From: Microcebus murinus
Lineage: Eukaryota; Chordata; Mammalia; Primates; Cheirogaleidae
Length of the DNA: 64,000 nucleotides
Direction of reading: 5' to 3'
Assembly (NCBI RefSeq): GCF_040939455.1
Contig: NC_134107.1
Location: forward strand, 11,595,537-11,659,536
The notes under the pieces are model-generated. The model was not told where the DNA came from. It did not search any database and saw nothing but the letters and a program-made list of their open reading frames with translations. A program made the translations under genes and the position numbers. This document shows, in pieces, positions 28,469 to 46,208 of the stretch; position 1 is the stretch's first letter; the number at the start of each line of letters is the position of its first letter.

Positions 28469-28544
28469 AGAGTCTGTGCACGGTCCTTGAATCAGTGCAA
28501 GGCAACCCGCGTGAGGCGGACACACGTGGCCCCGCCCTTTCCCA

Positions 28545-28577
28545 TGACCTTCATTCGGTCACCGCAGTGACCTTGAG
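28545..28577 (-). promoter_or_regulatory. ESRRA: Multi-hormone/ERR response element upstream of ESRRA
   Basis: Three nuclear-receptor half-sites lie in 33 bases: tgacct (28545), ggtca (28557) and tgaccttga (28568-28576). The last, read on the minus strand, is a perfect ERR element, TCAAGGTCA. In human ESRRA a related 23-base element with variable copy number mediates autoregulation with PGC-1alpha. Here one copy is seen. Confidence 0.7.
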
Positions 28578-28779
28578 CTTTCTCCATGCGGGCCTATAGG
28601 CCCTACCTTCCAGGGACTTGCAATCCAGAGCTTCTTGAATGTTTTAAGTCTGCTTCTCCCACCCCGGGCTCCGCAGGCTGGTGAGAAGGCTGGGTCTACG
28701 GCTCAAGCACCACGCTGGTGTTACCTTGGGGGAAGGGGAAGAGAGAAAGGGGGAGCGCCTCCCCCCAGAGCGGGGGCAT

Positions 28780-29300
28780 CTAGGCTCCGCCCCTCAGGTT
28801 TGGGTCGATAGTCCAGCCTCTCCGCCTGTCCCGCCCTCTTCATTTTCATAAGTATGTAGCCTCCCCGCTCCGCAGCTGCGGCCACTGAGCGACCTCGCCC
28901 ACTCTTCTGGCGCAGCGCACCCCACCTCCTCCGTTACGAAAGAGCGCTTCTGACCCTCCCCCCAACTCCCGCTCTATTTCCCGGCGCCCCCCCTTCTCTG
29001 GCTCCGCCTCCTCAGCGGCTGCGTACGCATGTGCGCCGCCGAGGCTCCGCGGCTGCGGGGCGGGACCTTTGTGAAGGTCCGCCCACTGGTGTTGCCGGCT
29101 CCGCCCCTACTCCTTCGGGCACGCAGGCGCTGCCCGCCCCACTTGTCTGATTAGCATAGGGGCCCGGGGCCCGCCCCCTGCTTTGCATGCGCACCGCCGG
29201 CCCCGCCCCCGCTGTCAGCTGGAGGAAGCGGAGTAGGAAGCGGCTGCGATGTCCTTTTGTGTCCTACAAGCAGCCAGCGGCGCCGCCGAGTGAGGGGACG
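28780..29300 (+). promoter_or_regulatory. ESRRA: ESRRA CpG-island core promoter
   Basis: CpG-dense and TATA-less, with repeated GC boxes (ccgccc/ccgcccc near 28790, 29100, 29173 and 29203) and NRF1-like gcatgcgcacc near 29185. A start site around 29.2 kb would fit the leader exon ending near 29426. Confidence 0.6.
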
Positions 29301-29426
29301 CGGCGCGGTGGGGCGGCGCAGCCCGAGGAGGCGGCGGAGGAGGGGCCGCCCGGGGACCCCAGCTCACACCGGCACTCCCGGCCGCTCGGCCCTCATGCCT
29401 GCCCGCCCGCCCTGCCGGAGCCCCAG
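29230..29426 (+). other. ESRRA: ESRRA noncoding leader exon (approximate)
   Basis: The sequence gccccag then gtctgg at 29426/29427 is an acceptable donor at the end of the CpG-dense block. It would join the exon starting at 30884, which holds the ATG. The 5' end is not defined. Confidence 0.45.
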
Positions 29427-30895
29427 GTCTGGGGGCGGAGGGGAGCGCCGCTGCGGGGGCCATGTGCGAGCGCGGCAGGGAGGCGGGCGAGGGGCGGGCT
29501 CCAGGCGGGGTCCGGCTCTGGGGTCTGTCCCGGTCACGGTCGGGACCCGGTCGAGGGCCAGACGGGGTCAGGGTCCAGGCGGGATCGGCGTCCAGGTCCT
29601 GGTGGGCCGGCCTGGTTCAGGGTCTGGCTCTGGCTGCGGGTCCTGGCCTGGGTCGGGCTTGAGCCTGGGGTCGAACCCTGGGGCAAGAGGGTTGAATCCG
29701 GCCCTGAGCACGCCAAAGTCCCAGGGGCGGGCCAGGGTGGGAGATGGGGAGGGTTCTCTGTCGGGGAAGGGGCTTTGAAGACCACTTGGGGGCGCTCGAA
29801 GGGGCCTTGGGCCACCCTCCTCTCTGGGTCAAAGGTCATCGCACCGGCAGGGGAGAACTTCCTCCTCCTTGGTTCTCCCCATTTACTTCCTGATAACCTG
29901 ATAGAGGTCCCCTGCGGGCCGGGGACTTGGAGGGGGGGAGGCGTAGCAACTTTAGGCAACTTCCCATAGGTGTGCGCAGGTTGGGGGGCGGGGCGCCCCG
30001 GGAGGTGGAGGACTCTGCGGCAGCCAGAGTGTAAGAGTGACCGTGCAGGCAGGGGTGCCAGGAGGTGGAGCCCCGGCCGGCCGACGGTGCGGCTGGGATT
30101 GGGCATGCTGGGGCAGGAGGGGGGAGGTGTGTCAGGTGTGAAAAGCTCTGAAGGTGTTTTCACTAGTCTGTACCTGTGTGTGTGAACATGGGACTTGGTG
30201 AGAGTGAGAGTTTGATTTTGAGTGTGTGATTATGAGCCTTGAGTGTGAGTTTATGTTGTGTGCGCTTCAGGAGGCGTGTGTGAGGATAAGTGTGAGCAGG
30301 AGTGTGGACTGGGGTTTCAGAAAGGCCGTGTGTGAGTGTGAAAGTCCCAAGCATGTATGGACACGTGGGGACACCTGAGCACCCAGGTGAGTGGAGTATG
30401 TGAACACCTGTGTGAGGATATCAGCTGCCTTTAGGTCTGTGTACTTCAGTGTGCTCACTTGAATGGAGAATACCCAGATGAGGGGAGATTACTAAGGTTC
30501 CCCCCAACATCTGGAGAAAATTGGGAGGTAGCCTGCTCTGGCTGGGGATTCCAGCTGGGCTTGATGGTTGCCTGGGTATTAAGGTTCCCCTGTTCCCCCA
30601 CCTGGGTAGGAGTAGGGGCTTTCCAAGCCTCCCTAGGTTCCCAAGTGGGAGACCTGCTGTCAGTTACTGGTCTTTGGAGGTTCTGGAGACTCTGTTCCCA
30701 TGGCAACAGCTGGGAGGGCCCTCTTCATGGGCAGCCTTTCCTTGGACTCTGTCCCCTGTTCCACCCCCTTGCAGAGTCTGGAAGCCTGGCCCCAGGCCCA
30801 GGGTTGGGCAACCCATGTGGCAGGGTGTCCCCCCATCCCCCATCTTGGTGCCTTCCTGCAAACTGACAGGTCTCTCCCTGCAGGTGACCAGCGCC

Positions 30896-37213
<6,318 letters not shown>

Positions 37214-37814
37214 GGCAGGGGTGGGACTGGTGGGGGTGCTATAGGACCTGCCAAGCATGCAGTCAGCCCCAAGGGGGCAGAGCTAGGGTCTGGGCAGTGC
37301 CACAGCCTGCTGGCAGGGCCAGGGCAATGCAATCAGTTCCTGGGAGCAGGCCCCACGCCCTCCCCTCCTAAGGGGTGTCAGAAGCTGGGAAGGTATATGC
37401 CCAGGCTCTGGGCACAGTGCTGCCCCTTGCAAGCCATAATGTTCCCCCAGAGTGTAGGGGGCCTTGCGGAAGCCATAGGGGGCTGCAGGGGATGTGTGGG
37501 AGGCAGAAGCCTGAACTCAGGGAGGGAAGGGGATGGAGGCCAGAGTCTCCCAGTGGGTGATGCTTTTGCTGCTGCTTAATCCTACCCCCTCTCTAGAGCA
37601 GAGGGGGACTTGGAGAGCAAAGGCCCCTGCCCCCTTCGCTCCTCTCCTCATCATTTGCATTGGGCATTAGTGCCCCCCCTTGAAGCAATAACTCCAAGCA
37701 GGCTCCAGCCCCTGGACTCCTGGGGTGGCCAGGGCCCCCCATCAGCTCCCACCTAGCCTCCTCAGGGGGTAGGGAGAGCACTGCCTCTATGCCCTGCATA
37801 GCAATAACACTATA

Positions 37815-37820
37815 TTTATT
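37815..37820 (-). terminator. TRMT112: Candidate TRMT112 poly(A) signal, distal
   Basis: Minus-strand AATAAA lies about 290 bases past the TRMT112 stop, inside the ESRRA 3' UTR. A nearer ATTAAA is at 37944-37949, and I cannot choose between them by sequence alone. Confidence 0.4.
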
Positions 37821-37943
37821 TTTGGGTTTGGCCAGGGAGGCGCAGGGACATGGGGCAAGCCAGGGCCCAGAGCCCTTGGCTGTACAGAGACTCTATTTTA
37901 ATGTATATTTGCTGCAAAAAGAAACCGCTTTTGGTTTTGAACC

Positions 37944-37949
37944 TTTAAT
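37944..37949 (-). terminator. TRMT112: Candidate TRMT112 poly(A) signal, proximal ATTAAA
   Basis: Minus-strand ATTAAA is about 160 bases past the stop codon, giving a short 3' UTR. Cleavage here would end the transcript within ESRRA's 3' region. Confidence 0.55.
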
Positions 37950-37957
37950 GAGAAAAA

Positions 37958-37963
37958 AATATA
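37958..37963 (+). terminator. ESRRA: Candidate ESRRA poly(A) signal, AATATA variant
   Basis: No AATAAA follows ESRRA on the plus strand. The variant AATATA lies about 745 bases past the stop, after a long GC-rich 3' UTR, followed by a GT-rich gtgtgttcagtttg. Confidence 0.4.
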
Positions 37964-38107
37964 TACTATCAAGCTCAAGAACACTGTGTGTTCAGTTTGT
38001 CATGGGGACAAGGGCTGGTGATATACATGGAAGAAGTATTAACAAGACATACATCAACAAAGATACACACAGTCACGAAATGGAAAACTGGTGCCTGGCA
38101 TGATCAA

Positions 38108-38805
38108 CTAACTCTCCGTTTCCTCATCACTCAACAGCATGTTGGGGATCCCACGGCTGATGGGAAACAGACGTCCAGACTCCGGGCACTGCAGGGTGCC
38201 CTCCAGCACATCCACCTGCGGGCGGGAAGGGACAGAGCTGAGCACTAGCAGCCTCAGTGTGGGAGGCAGGTGGCCGGGTAAGGAAGTGACAGGCCGGTTC
38301 TCACCTCCAGCAGGACGTGGTGCATCTTCCTCAGAAAGTTCTCATCATGCTCATATCCCTGAATCGGCTCTTTGGGCACCTCGACCAGGTGCAACTGTGG
38401 GTGGGCAAGAAACCTAAATCATCCCTGTGCATCCCTGACCCTCTGCCTCAGGCCGGGCTCCGGGGCACGGCACTAGAAGCTGCGGTGAGCCCGCCCCCCC
38501 TTCCCAGGGCATGCACAGGTCGGGGGAGGGTCCTCACGGTATCTGCCGCCTCCAGGAGCGCCGCCCACTCCACCTTGGGTATCATACGCGCCACGAACTC
38601 GGGGTTGAACTCCACGGGGTTGATGCGGACCTCGGTGGCCTGCGGGCGGGAGGGTGTAGTTAGCAGGGACCGGACCCCAGTTCCCCTACCCCACCCAGGA
38701 GAGGGGAGAAACCGTCCCGGCCGTTACCTGGAGGCGCAGGGGGAAGCCACGGGGCCCCACCCCCCGCACATGCGAGCTCAGCAGATTGTGAGTGAGCAGC
38801 TTCAT
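38108..38805 (-). CDS. TRMT112: TRMT112, activating subunit of class I methyltransferases
   Basis: Coding exons in transcription order are 38805-38728, 38639-38538, 38394-38305 and 38215-38108, giving 125 residues as in human, all in phase 0. TRMT112 forms obligate heterodimers with RNA and protein methyltransferases (BUD23, METTL5, TRMT11, THUMPD proteins, N6AMT1, ALKBH8) and stabilises them. The protein starts [17 protein letters not shown] and contains [16 protein letters not shown]. The small zinc-finger-derived part is [19 protein letters not shown], followed by [13 protein letters not shown]. The gene is compact (0.7 kb of coding span), convergent with ESRRA and divergent from PRDX5. 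Introns are 75-150 bp. Confidence 0.97.
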
Positions 38806-39431
38806 GTCGCCAAACGCGCTTCCGCCAGGCCGGAAGCGGAAAGAGACCGCCTCTCTGCTACGCGTCACTTCCGGGGCTGCTCCACTCACTATGCTATTGG
38901 ATGGCTGGGGGGCCGGAAGTGGCGAACTTGCTGGATCTTCTAGCGCTCGCAGGAGCCAAGGGAGGCAGGGGGAAGACCCGTGGGTTCACGCGCTGCTGCC
39001 GGAAGCGACTCGGCCGGCGCACGCCGCCTGGTTGTGGCTCAGACCCCGCTCGCCGCACGTCGTGCGTAAAGTGCGAGGGAGACGTAAGGCAGCCGCAACG
39101 CGGCGCCTCACGGGACGCAAAGTAGACACGTCCTACCCGTCGCCGGCCCCGGCGCCACCGCCCTCCTCCGCTCCTTTCAGTTAAGGAGCACCGCCCCCTC
39201 TGTAAACTAGGCCCGGCAAACCCGCCGCACCTCCTTCCCGTATGCAAATTAGCTGCCCCGCCTTCAACGCATCGTTTGCTTCCTGGGGGCCCGGAAGCTC
39301 CGTGGGTGCGGGGCCGCCCGTTCCCTCCGCGTGGGGGCCGCTGGCCGGCGCAGGCCCCGCCTTTCCTCGACGCCGCGGCGGCGCCTGGAGCCAGGCTCCG
39401 CCTCCTGCGGCGGCCCGGGCTAGGGGGCGGG
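38806..39431. promoter_or_regulatory. Bidirectional TRMT112 / PRDX5 promoter
   Basis: The two start codons point away from each other across 626 bases of CpG-rich DNA without TATA. ETS-type sites lie at 38830-38838 (ccggaagcg), 38866-38874 (cacttccgg) and 38913-38921 (ccggaagtg), with an inverted CCAAT (attgg) at 38896-38900. These cluster by the TRMT112 start. The PRDX5 side is GC-rich with gccccgcc-type boxes. Confidence 0.7.
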
Positions 39432-42081
39432 ATGGTTGCGGTCGCGTGGAGGGTGGCGGGGCTGTGGGTCCTGAGACGCCGAGCTGGCTATTTATTCGCT
39501 GGTACGGTCGCCGAGTCTGTGGCAGCGACAGCAGCACCGGCAGCAGCAACACGACAGCCGAAAGGAGCAGGAGGGTGGGGGCCTGGCAGGGTCCAGAGTT
39601 TCAGCAGCGCCGCCGCAGCCATGGCCCCAATCAAGGTGACCGCTGCCCCTCCTACCCCGCCCCGACCTCCCCCACTCCTTCAGTCTTTTCAAGGCCGCCC
39701 CCTGTCCAGCTTGTCATGGGGATGTCGCCCTTTTTCCTGGCTTCTGGACGCCTCCCGCCGCCCTAGAGACCCCTGTCCTACTCATCTCCCCGGCACCGTT
39801 CTCTCCAGTCGTAGGGGCCTCGGGCTCTCCCCTTGAGTCCTTTCACATTGGCCCTGTGACACTCTGTGACAGGTCTCCACCATTTTCAGGCGATTGAATA
39901 CCATGGTCTTCCTCACTTTCTGGAACTATCTCCTTTGCCCCAGTGCCCCTTTTAACCGCCCCTCCCCCGCCTTTGTGATAGTACTGGGGCATCACTTCAC
40001 CCCAACTTCTGAAAGGGTTGTTGTCCCTTATCGCCCCAATGGTGTCTTCTCTCCATTCTACTGTACGACTTTTTCTCCTCCTTTCATGGCTAATTCCCAC
40101 CCTTCTGGAGCCATCCCCAGCTACTTGAACCTTGCCTCCTTTCCCTCTCAATCCCTTCTTAGACCTCTTTACCTTCTGCTTTTTACTGCCCCCCATCTCT
40201 GGGCTCCTCAGAGACTCTCCCCCCCCCCCCCCGTGACTCTCCCCCTCCTGTCTACTCTCCTGGCCCCCTCCCACACCCCCAGGTGGATGGGTCCCTCCCT
40301 TTTCTGGAGATTCCTTCTTTATTCTACATCTCCTGGGTGTAGAGGTCTGGACACCCTCCCCTAACTTTCCTATCTGCTGCTACCATCCCTCCTCCTCTTA
40401 ATGGGGGTGGGACACTCAAGCCTGGCCAGGATCCCCTCCTTGTTGTCACGGCCTCCTCTGTCTGCTGCCCCTGGCCACTTATCCAACTCCTTTCCCGTAA
40501 CCTAGACAGTTTATTACACAATCCCTTGTGACACTTGGTGAGGCCTTCTCTCCCTTTCTCTGTTGTCACCAATGGGCCCTTAAGAGGAGCAGGGCCACCA
40601 TGAAACCTGGAGGATGTGGGGTAACCAGATGGGGTAGAGGGGGACAGGGAAGGACCCTTGGTATCTCTGACAGGGCCGGAATTTCCTGCTGGGTTTCAGC
40701 CCTGTATCCAGCAGGCGCAGCTGCCAGGCTTTCTGTCCCCTTCCCCCTGCTCTGGTTTGCCATCCCTCCCTTACCCCATTCATCTTGGAGTCCTTCCCTC
40801 TAGGTGGGAGATGCCATCCCCTCGGTTGAGGTATTCGAAGGGGAGCCGGGAAACAAGGTGAACCTGGCAGAGCTGTTCAAGGGCAAGAAGGGTGTGCTGT
40901 TTGGAGTTCCTGGGGCCTTTACCCCTGGCTGTTCCAAGGTGAGGCCCTGCCCTTCTGAGGATTAGAAATGGCGAACTTTTCTATTGTTCTTGAGTCCTCC
41001 ATATAGTCCTCATTTGACAGTTAGAAGAGCATTTCAGTGCGATCGTAAAATAAGCAGAAGCTTTGGAAAGGTAATAGTAATACCAGGAATGTTGGAGGAA
41101 AGGGTATTGCAGTTAAATCTAACTGGTCTTGCTGAGTGACAGGCACTGTGGAAGGTACCTGGGACTCAGGTAAATAAGACATAGTCCTGCACGTAAGTTC
41201 ATGGTCTTGACTATAGGACATTAAGTTTGGATCTGAGCTTTCTAGTGGCCAAGGCAAAAATGAAATAGAATGGTTTACACAGTTCTCATTGTCTGATCAA
41301 AGGCATTGAGACAGGGCAGTGAGGAGGGCCTGGAGCAGGAGGGTGGGCTGAGGAGCAGATAGAGTTATCCCTTTCTGACCCTTTGTTTCCTCCTTCTCAG
41401 ACCCACCTGCCAGGGTTTGTGGAGCAGGCTGAGGCTCTGAAGGCCAAGGGGGTCAAGGTGGTGGCATGTCTGAGTGTTAATGATGTCTTTGTGACTAGTG
41501 AGTGGGGACGAGCCCACAAGACGGAAGGCAAGGTGAGGTGTGGGGCCTCCAGGGGGTCGGGGCCTGGCAGGAGATTGTCTTCGTGACTTTTATCTTCTCT
41601 CTCAGGTTCGGCTCTTGGCTGACCCCACTGGGGCCTTTGGGAAGGTGAGTATGCCCCTGACCTCCACCCTACAGAGCAGTTCCTATGCTAGACCTTGGAA
41701 GCAGGGACTTGGAGGGACATGGCAGCGTGGGGGGCAGCGGGGCCTTGGCCTGTTCCGGAGGTTCCTGATGCTTTTCTCTGTGTTTCCTCATAGGAGACAG
41801 ATTTACTACTAGATGACTCGTTGGTGCCCCTCTTTGGGAATCGACGGCTTAAGAGGTAAAAGTGGTGGGTCCTCTGTGGGGTTCTCCTGGGACTTTGGCT
41901 CCTGCCTCCCTTCCTGTCTCCGTCCCAGCCCCCAGGCTCAGGCTGCTGCAGCTGGCTGGCCTCTCTTTCCGGCAGGTTCTCCATGGTGGTAGAAAATGGT
42001 GTAGTGAAGAGCCTCAATGTGGAACCAGACGGCACAGGCCTCACCTGCAGCTTGGCATCCAATATCATGTCGCAGCTCTGA
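39432..42081 (+). CDS. PRDX5: PRDX5, atypical 2-Cys peroxiredoxin (mitochondrial/peroxisomal)
   Basis: Coding exons are 39432-39635, 40804-40938, 41401-41532, 41606-41644, 41794-41855 and 41976-42081, giving 225 residues. PRDX5 reduces hydrogen peroxide, alkyl hydroperoxides and peroxynitrite, recycled by thioredoxin. Residues 1-63 form an Arg/Ala-rich presequence (MVAVAWRVAGLWVLRRR) typical of mitochondrial import. A second Met at residue 64 (MAPIKVGDAIP) starts the 162-residue short form used in cytosol and peroxisomes. The peroxidatic cysteine is in FTPGCSK, the resolving cysteine in LTCSLA, and the C-terminal SQL is a peroxisomal PTS1. The presequence is about 11 residues longer than in human by my recollection. 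Intron 1 is 1.2 kb and contains a poly(C) run near 40220. Confidence 0.96.
40219..40233 (+). repeat. Poly(C) tract in PRDX5 intron 1
   Basis: A run of about fifteen C's within a pyrimidine-rich stretch. Confidence 0.85.
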
Positions 42082-42200
42082 GGTCTCCGTCTCAGGGTTG
42101 CTCCCTCTCCCCGATCCCAGCTCACCTGCCAGCCCTAGGCAGAGGGGCTCAGCCTAGCCTCGGCTGGGGCCACCCAGTTGGAACCCTGGCCAAATTTTTC

Positions 42201-42206
42201 AATAAA
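42201..42206 (+). terminator. PRDX5: PRDX5 poly(A) signal
   Basis: AATAAA lies 120 bases past the stop codon, followed by a GT-rich tgtctgtgtt. Confidence 0.88.
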
Positions 42207-42239
42207 CACTTTCTGGTTCATGTCTGTGTTCTTGATTTG

Positions 42240-43420
42240 AACTGCTGCCTCGCTGAGCACCGGGGCTCTTGACATAGTCACGGATGGAGCTGAGAGTTGT
42301 GAGGATGGCAGGGAGGGGCTGAAAGGGAGAACATAGGGGATCCTGAGTGAATTAAGGAGGGGTCACTAAGCATCAGTGTGAGAGCTGAGAAGGAGCCAGT
42401 GGTGAGGGCAAGGCAAGGGGAGTCTGTGCAGAGCGAGCGCGCAGTCCCAGGCCCAGGCAGGCACGAGCTTGGCATATACTGTGGCCTTTGCTACTTGGTC
42501 TCTTGGTGCCGATTGATCTCATTTAGGCTGGAAACCCCAGGGTAGGAACCTTGGCTCTAGGTAGCACCTGTTGGGGTGGGGCCAGCCCCACCTTCCTTTC
42601 AGATTTGAACCCTTCCCGAGAGAACCCTGGCACCTTGGGACCATCTGACTGGCAGAAGGGGCTCCATCAGTGGAGGTAGTGCTTGCTCAGTCCAGGAGGG
42701 CTCCCTGGAGGAGGAGTCTGTAAACAAGCTGAGGAAGTGAGAAGACGGCGAGGTCTCACCAGTGGTGGGTAGAGGTGAGGGGTCAGGAGCCAGGGACGTC
42801 AGCAGGGTTTGGGGCTGGAGGCTTTGCCATTTGCAGGCCCTGGGAAGCCATGTGCGTGGCAGTGATTGTTAGGCCCCTTTGTGCTTAGCGGCTCACAGGA
42901 GGGCAGAGCACTTGCCAGGCACAGTGCTGTGTCCAGGGAGTGTGGTGACAGCAGTCCAGGGAGTGTGGGCTGTTACTGCCCCTCAGCCACTGCCCGGAGG
43001 GTCTGGGCATGTGCTTTCATCACTGTGTGGAGCTGCCCTGCTGTGGGCAGCACCAGGCTCCAAGGGCCTTTTCTGCCTGGTGGTCTCCAGGGGCTCACCC
43101 CTCAGAGCAGTGAGGGCAGGCCACACTCCTGGATGGGGAGGAAGCCAAGGAAAGATCTCTTAGAGCAAATGACCCTTGAGGCATTGGGAGTGGTGCTCCC
43201 AGCAGAGGGAACAATCGCAGGGGTGCAGGGTGGAGCTGCCCCAAGCTGCTGCAGCAGAGCAGCAAGGAGCGCTGGCAGCCTGGCAAGAGGGGTGCCAAGG
43301 TTGGCTGGGCCTCTTAGGCCTGTAGGCGGCTTGCCTTCCGCCTCACGGGTGCTGCTGCCATTGAAAGTGTTGGGGCTCAGAACGACAATACCCCAAAATG
43401 AAGGCCTCAGAAGCAGCCTC
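42240..43420. other. Intergenic unique sequence after PRDX5
   Basis: I see no recognisable exon, RNA gene or young repeat here. GC content is moderate. Long open frames on the plus strand near 42870-43430 do not resemble a known protein and lack splice or codon support. Confidence 0.4.
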
Positions 43421-43423
43421 AGG

Positions 43424-43735
43424 GGCTAGGCACAGGGGCTCATGCTTGTAATCCTAGCACTCTGGGAGGCCAAGGGGGGAGGATCTCTCAAGGTCAGGAG
43501 TTCAAAATCAGCCTGAGCAAGAGTGAGACCCTGTCTCTATTAAAAATGGGAAGAAATTAATTGGCCAACTAAAAATATATAGAAAAAAATTAGCTGGGCA
43601 TGGTGGCGCATGCATGTAGTCCCAGCTACTTGGGAGGCTGAGGCAGGAGGATTGCTTGCGTCCAGGAGTTGGAGGTTGCTGTGAGCTAGGCTGACTGCCA
43701 CAGCACTCTAGCCGGGGCAACAGCCTCAGAAAAGA
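43424..43735 (+). mobile_element. Alu, plus orientation, 3' end truncated
   Basis: Starts ggctaggcacaggggctca, keeps the strepsirrhine linker and ends gcaacagcctcagaaaa without a full tail. Confidence 0.88.
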
Positions 43736-43740
43736 CAGTT

Positions 43741-44369
43741 TTTCTCTGACCTTCTGCCTCCTGTCTCTCAGTCACAGTCTCCCCGGGGGCTAGCCATAAA
43801 AACTGGAATCCTAACTGCCCAAGGCAGGTCGTAAACACCGGAACCCCTTTTCATCAAAGCCAGCCATAAAACCTGAAAATACTACTGTTAACTTTCCCTC
43901 TGCCTTTCTGAGTAAAACTGGCCATAAAGAAATTATCTGACCCACCTTGTTCATTATAGGTCATAAGACCCTCATTCCAGTGGGGGCCCAGCCCACACCC
44001 AGAGGGAAGCAGTGTGTGGGCAGAGTCCAGGAAGAATCTAGACAGGCCTTGCTGGGTTTCCCCCTCAACCCACTAGCGTCGGACCACACCCTTTTTGTCC
44101 AGTCCTATTTCTACACGGCTGTCCATACTCTGTTGAACTTGAGCATAAAAATGGAAAATTTCCACTGTATCTTTGGGTTTTCATTCTAAAGTCTCCCATG
44201 TAGACATGTTAAATAAATTAATATGCCTTTTCTCTAATTAATCTACCTTTCGCAAGTTGATTTTTTTTTATTTGTTTTTTTTTTTTGTTTTTTTTTTTTT
44301 CTTTTTGCGCAAGTTGATTTTTCAGCAAACTTTCAGAGGGCAAAAGGGAAATTTTCCCTTGGTCCCAAC
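43741..44369 (+). mobile_element. Probable solo ERV long terminal repeat
   Basis: Repeated ccataaaaactgg / ccataaaacctg / gccataaagaaat blocks, a taaataaatta poly(A) region at about 44210, and a terminal ccttggtcccaaca are typical of mammalian class I ERV LTRs. A T-rich insertion lies at 44262-44305. No internal viral genes are present. The family and exact left boundary are uncertain. Confidence 0.55.
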
Positions 44370-44656
44370 AAAGGATTTCCGTGACAGGTCAGGTTCACAC
44401 GGGCTGCTTGTGTGTGGCTAGGAGACGTGGAGAGGCACCAGGTGGCAGAGAAGGGAAGGATCCATGATCACAGGGTGCCCAGGAGGTGGGGGTGGGATGT
44501 GTTGGGAGGGAGGGTGAGTCCAGGGAACCCCCCACGTGTAAGGGCCTGGGTGGTGATGGTGTGCCCATGTGCCCAGTGGGGGGGGCAGCCTCCCTGCTGG
44601 GGGTCCAGGTGCTCAGCCTGCCTGAGTTGATCTGCCTACCAACCTTTGTCCCTCTG

Positions 44657-44994
<338 letters not shown>

Positions 44995-45880
44995 TGTCCC
45001 TCTGTTTTTCTCCCACAACCTGCCACCCTACAGGGGTCCGGGCTGGGACAGGGCAGGGGGCTGACTGCACCTCTAGCTTCCCTGGTGACCTGCCCGCCTC
45101 TTCTCCCCCTGCCAAACCCTGGGCAGTGTTGTCCTCTCCCATGCGCTTGCTGCAAAGGCTCTTCTTTCCCGGATGCCACTGCTCTTAATCCTGTCCTTGT
45201 AAAAATGAGGAAATGGGTGTGGGGCTTCCGATGAAGGCACCTGTGAGCTTCAGTGTCTGGATCAGTAAATGGGGTGGTGTAGGGCAGCCACCGCACGGGC
45301 TGTGCACCCTGTTCCTCGTCCTTGCAACCTCTAGCTGCCCTAGCAGTTCCCCGTACTGGGAAGCCCAGCCTCCAGTCACCTGTGCTTCCTTCACTCCCGA
45401 GCTCTTGCCTGGGCTGGTTGAGGCCCAGGGATGCCTCTGATAGGAAGCATCCCCTCCAGGGCCCCTTGCCATTGTCTGGGCCTCTAGGCCAGGATGAGGG
45501 GCTTCCAGGGCCTAGGTGGCCCCTTAGGACAGCCCGGTAGGGGTCAGGATGTGGGTGGAGGGAGGCCTGGGTCTTGGTAGCCCTGGCTATTGAGCACATG
45601 GCTCAGCTTGCTGGGGTAGGGCATGTCCTGTGGGGGCAGGACCAGCCCTGGGAATGGTTCCAGGCCCTGGAGGGTCCTAGATCAAACAACCAAACTGTTG
45701 CCCCTAGCAGAGCTGCAGGTGTGGCCTTCCCTGGCTGTTGATGGCCAAGGGCCAATGTTAGAAACTAAACAAATGAACAAAATAACCTGAAACATCAACC
45801 TGACACATGCCCAGATAAAACTCATGCTCCTGTCCTGACTTGTCCAAGGCCACAGCAACTCAGACCCAGAGAGCCAAGGG

Positions 45881-46208
45881 TTTTTTTGTTTTTTTTTGAG
45901 ACAGAGTCTCACTCTTGCCTGGGCTAGAGTGCCGTGTCATCAGCCTAGCTCACAGCAACCTCAATCTCCTGGGCTCAAGCAATCCTGCTGCCTTGGCCTC
46001 CCGAGTAGCTGGGACTACAGGCATGCGCGAACCATGCCCAGCTAATTTTTTCTATATATATTAGTTGGCCAATTAATTTCTTTCTATTTATAGTAGAGAC
46101 GGGGTCTCGCTCTTGCTCAGGCTGGTTTCGAACTCCTGACCTCGAGCAATCCGCCTGCCTTGGCCTCCCAGAGTGCTAGGATTAGAGGCGTGAGCCACTG
46201 CCCCGGCC
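45881..46208 (-). mobile_element. Alu, minus orientation
   Basis: Poly(T) start interrupted by G, reverse strepsirrhine linker, end gccccggcc. Confidence 0.9.

Noticed and set aside
29187..29969. A 260-codon plus-strand frame over the ESRRA leader exon
   Set aside because: It extends past the likely donor at 29426 and encodes low-complexity Gly/Arg/Pro sequence. It is CpG-island noise, and ESRRA's real start is at 30896.
42866..43429. A 187-codon plus-strand frame in the PRDX5-CCDC88B gap
   Set aside because: No domain, no acceptor/donor pattern around it and no known gene at this place in the syntenic block, so I did not call it.
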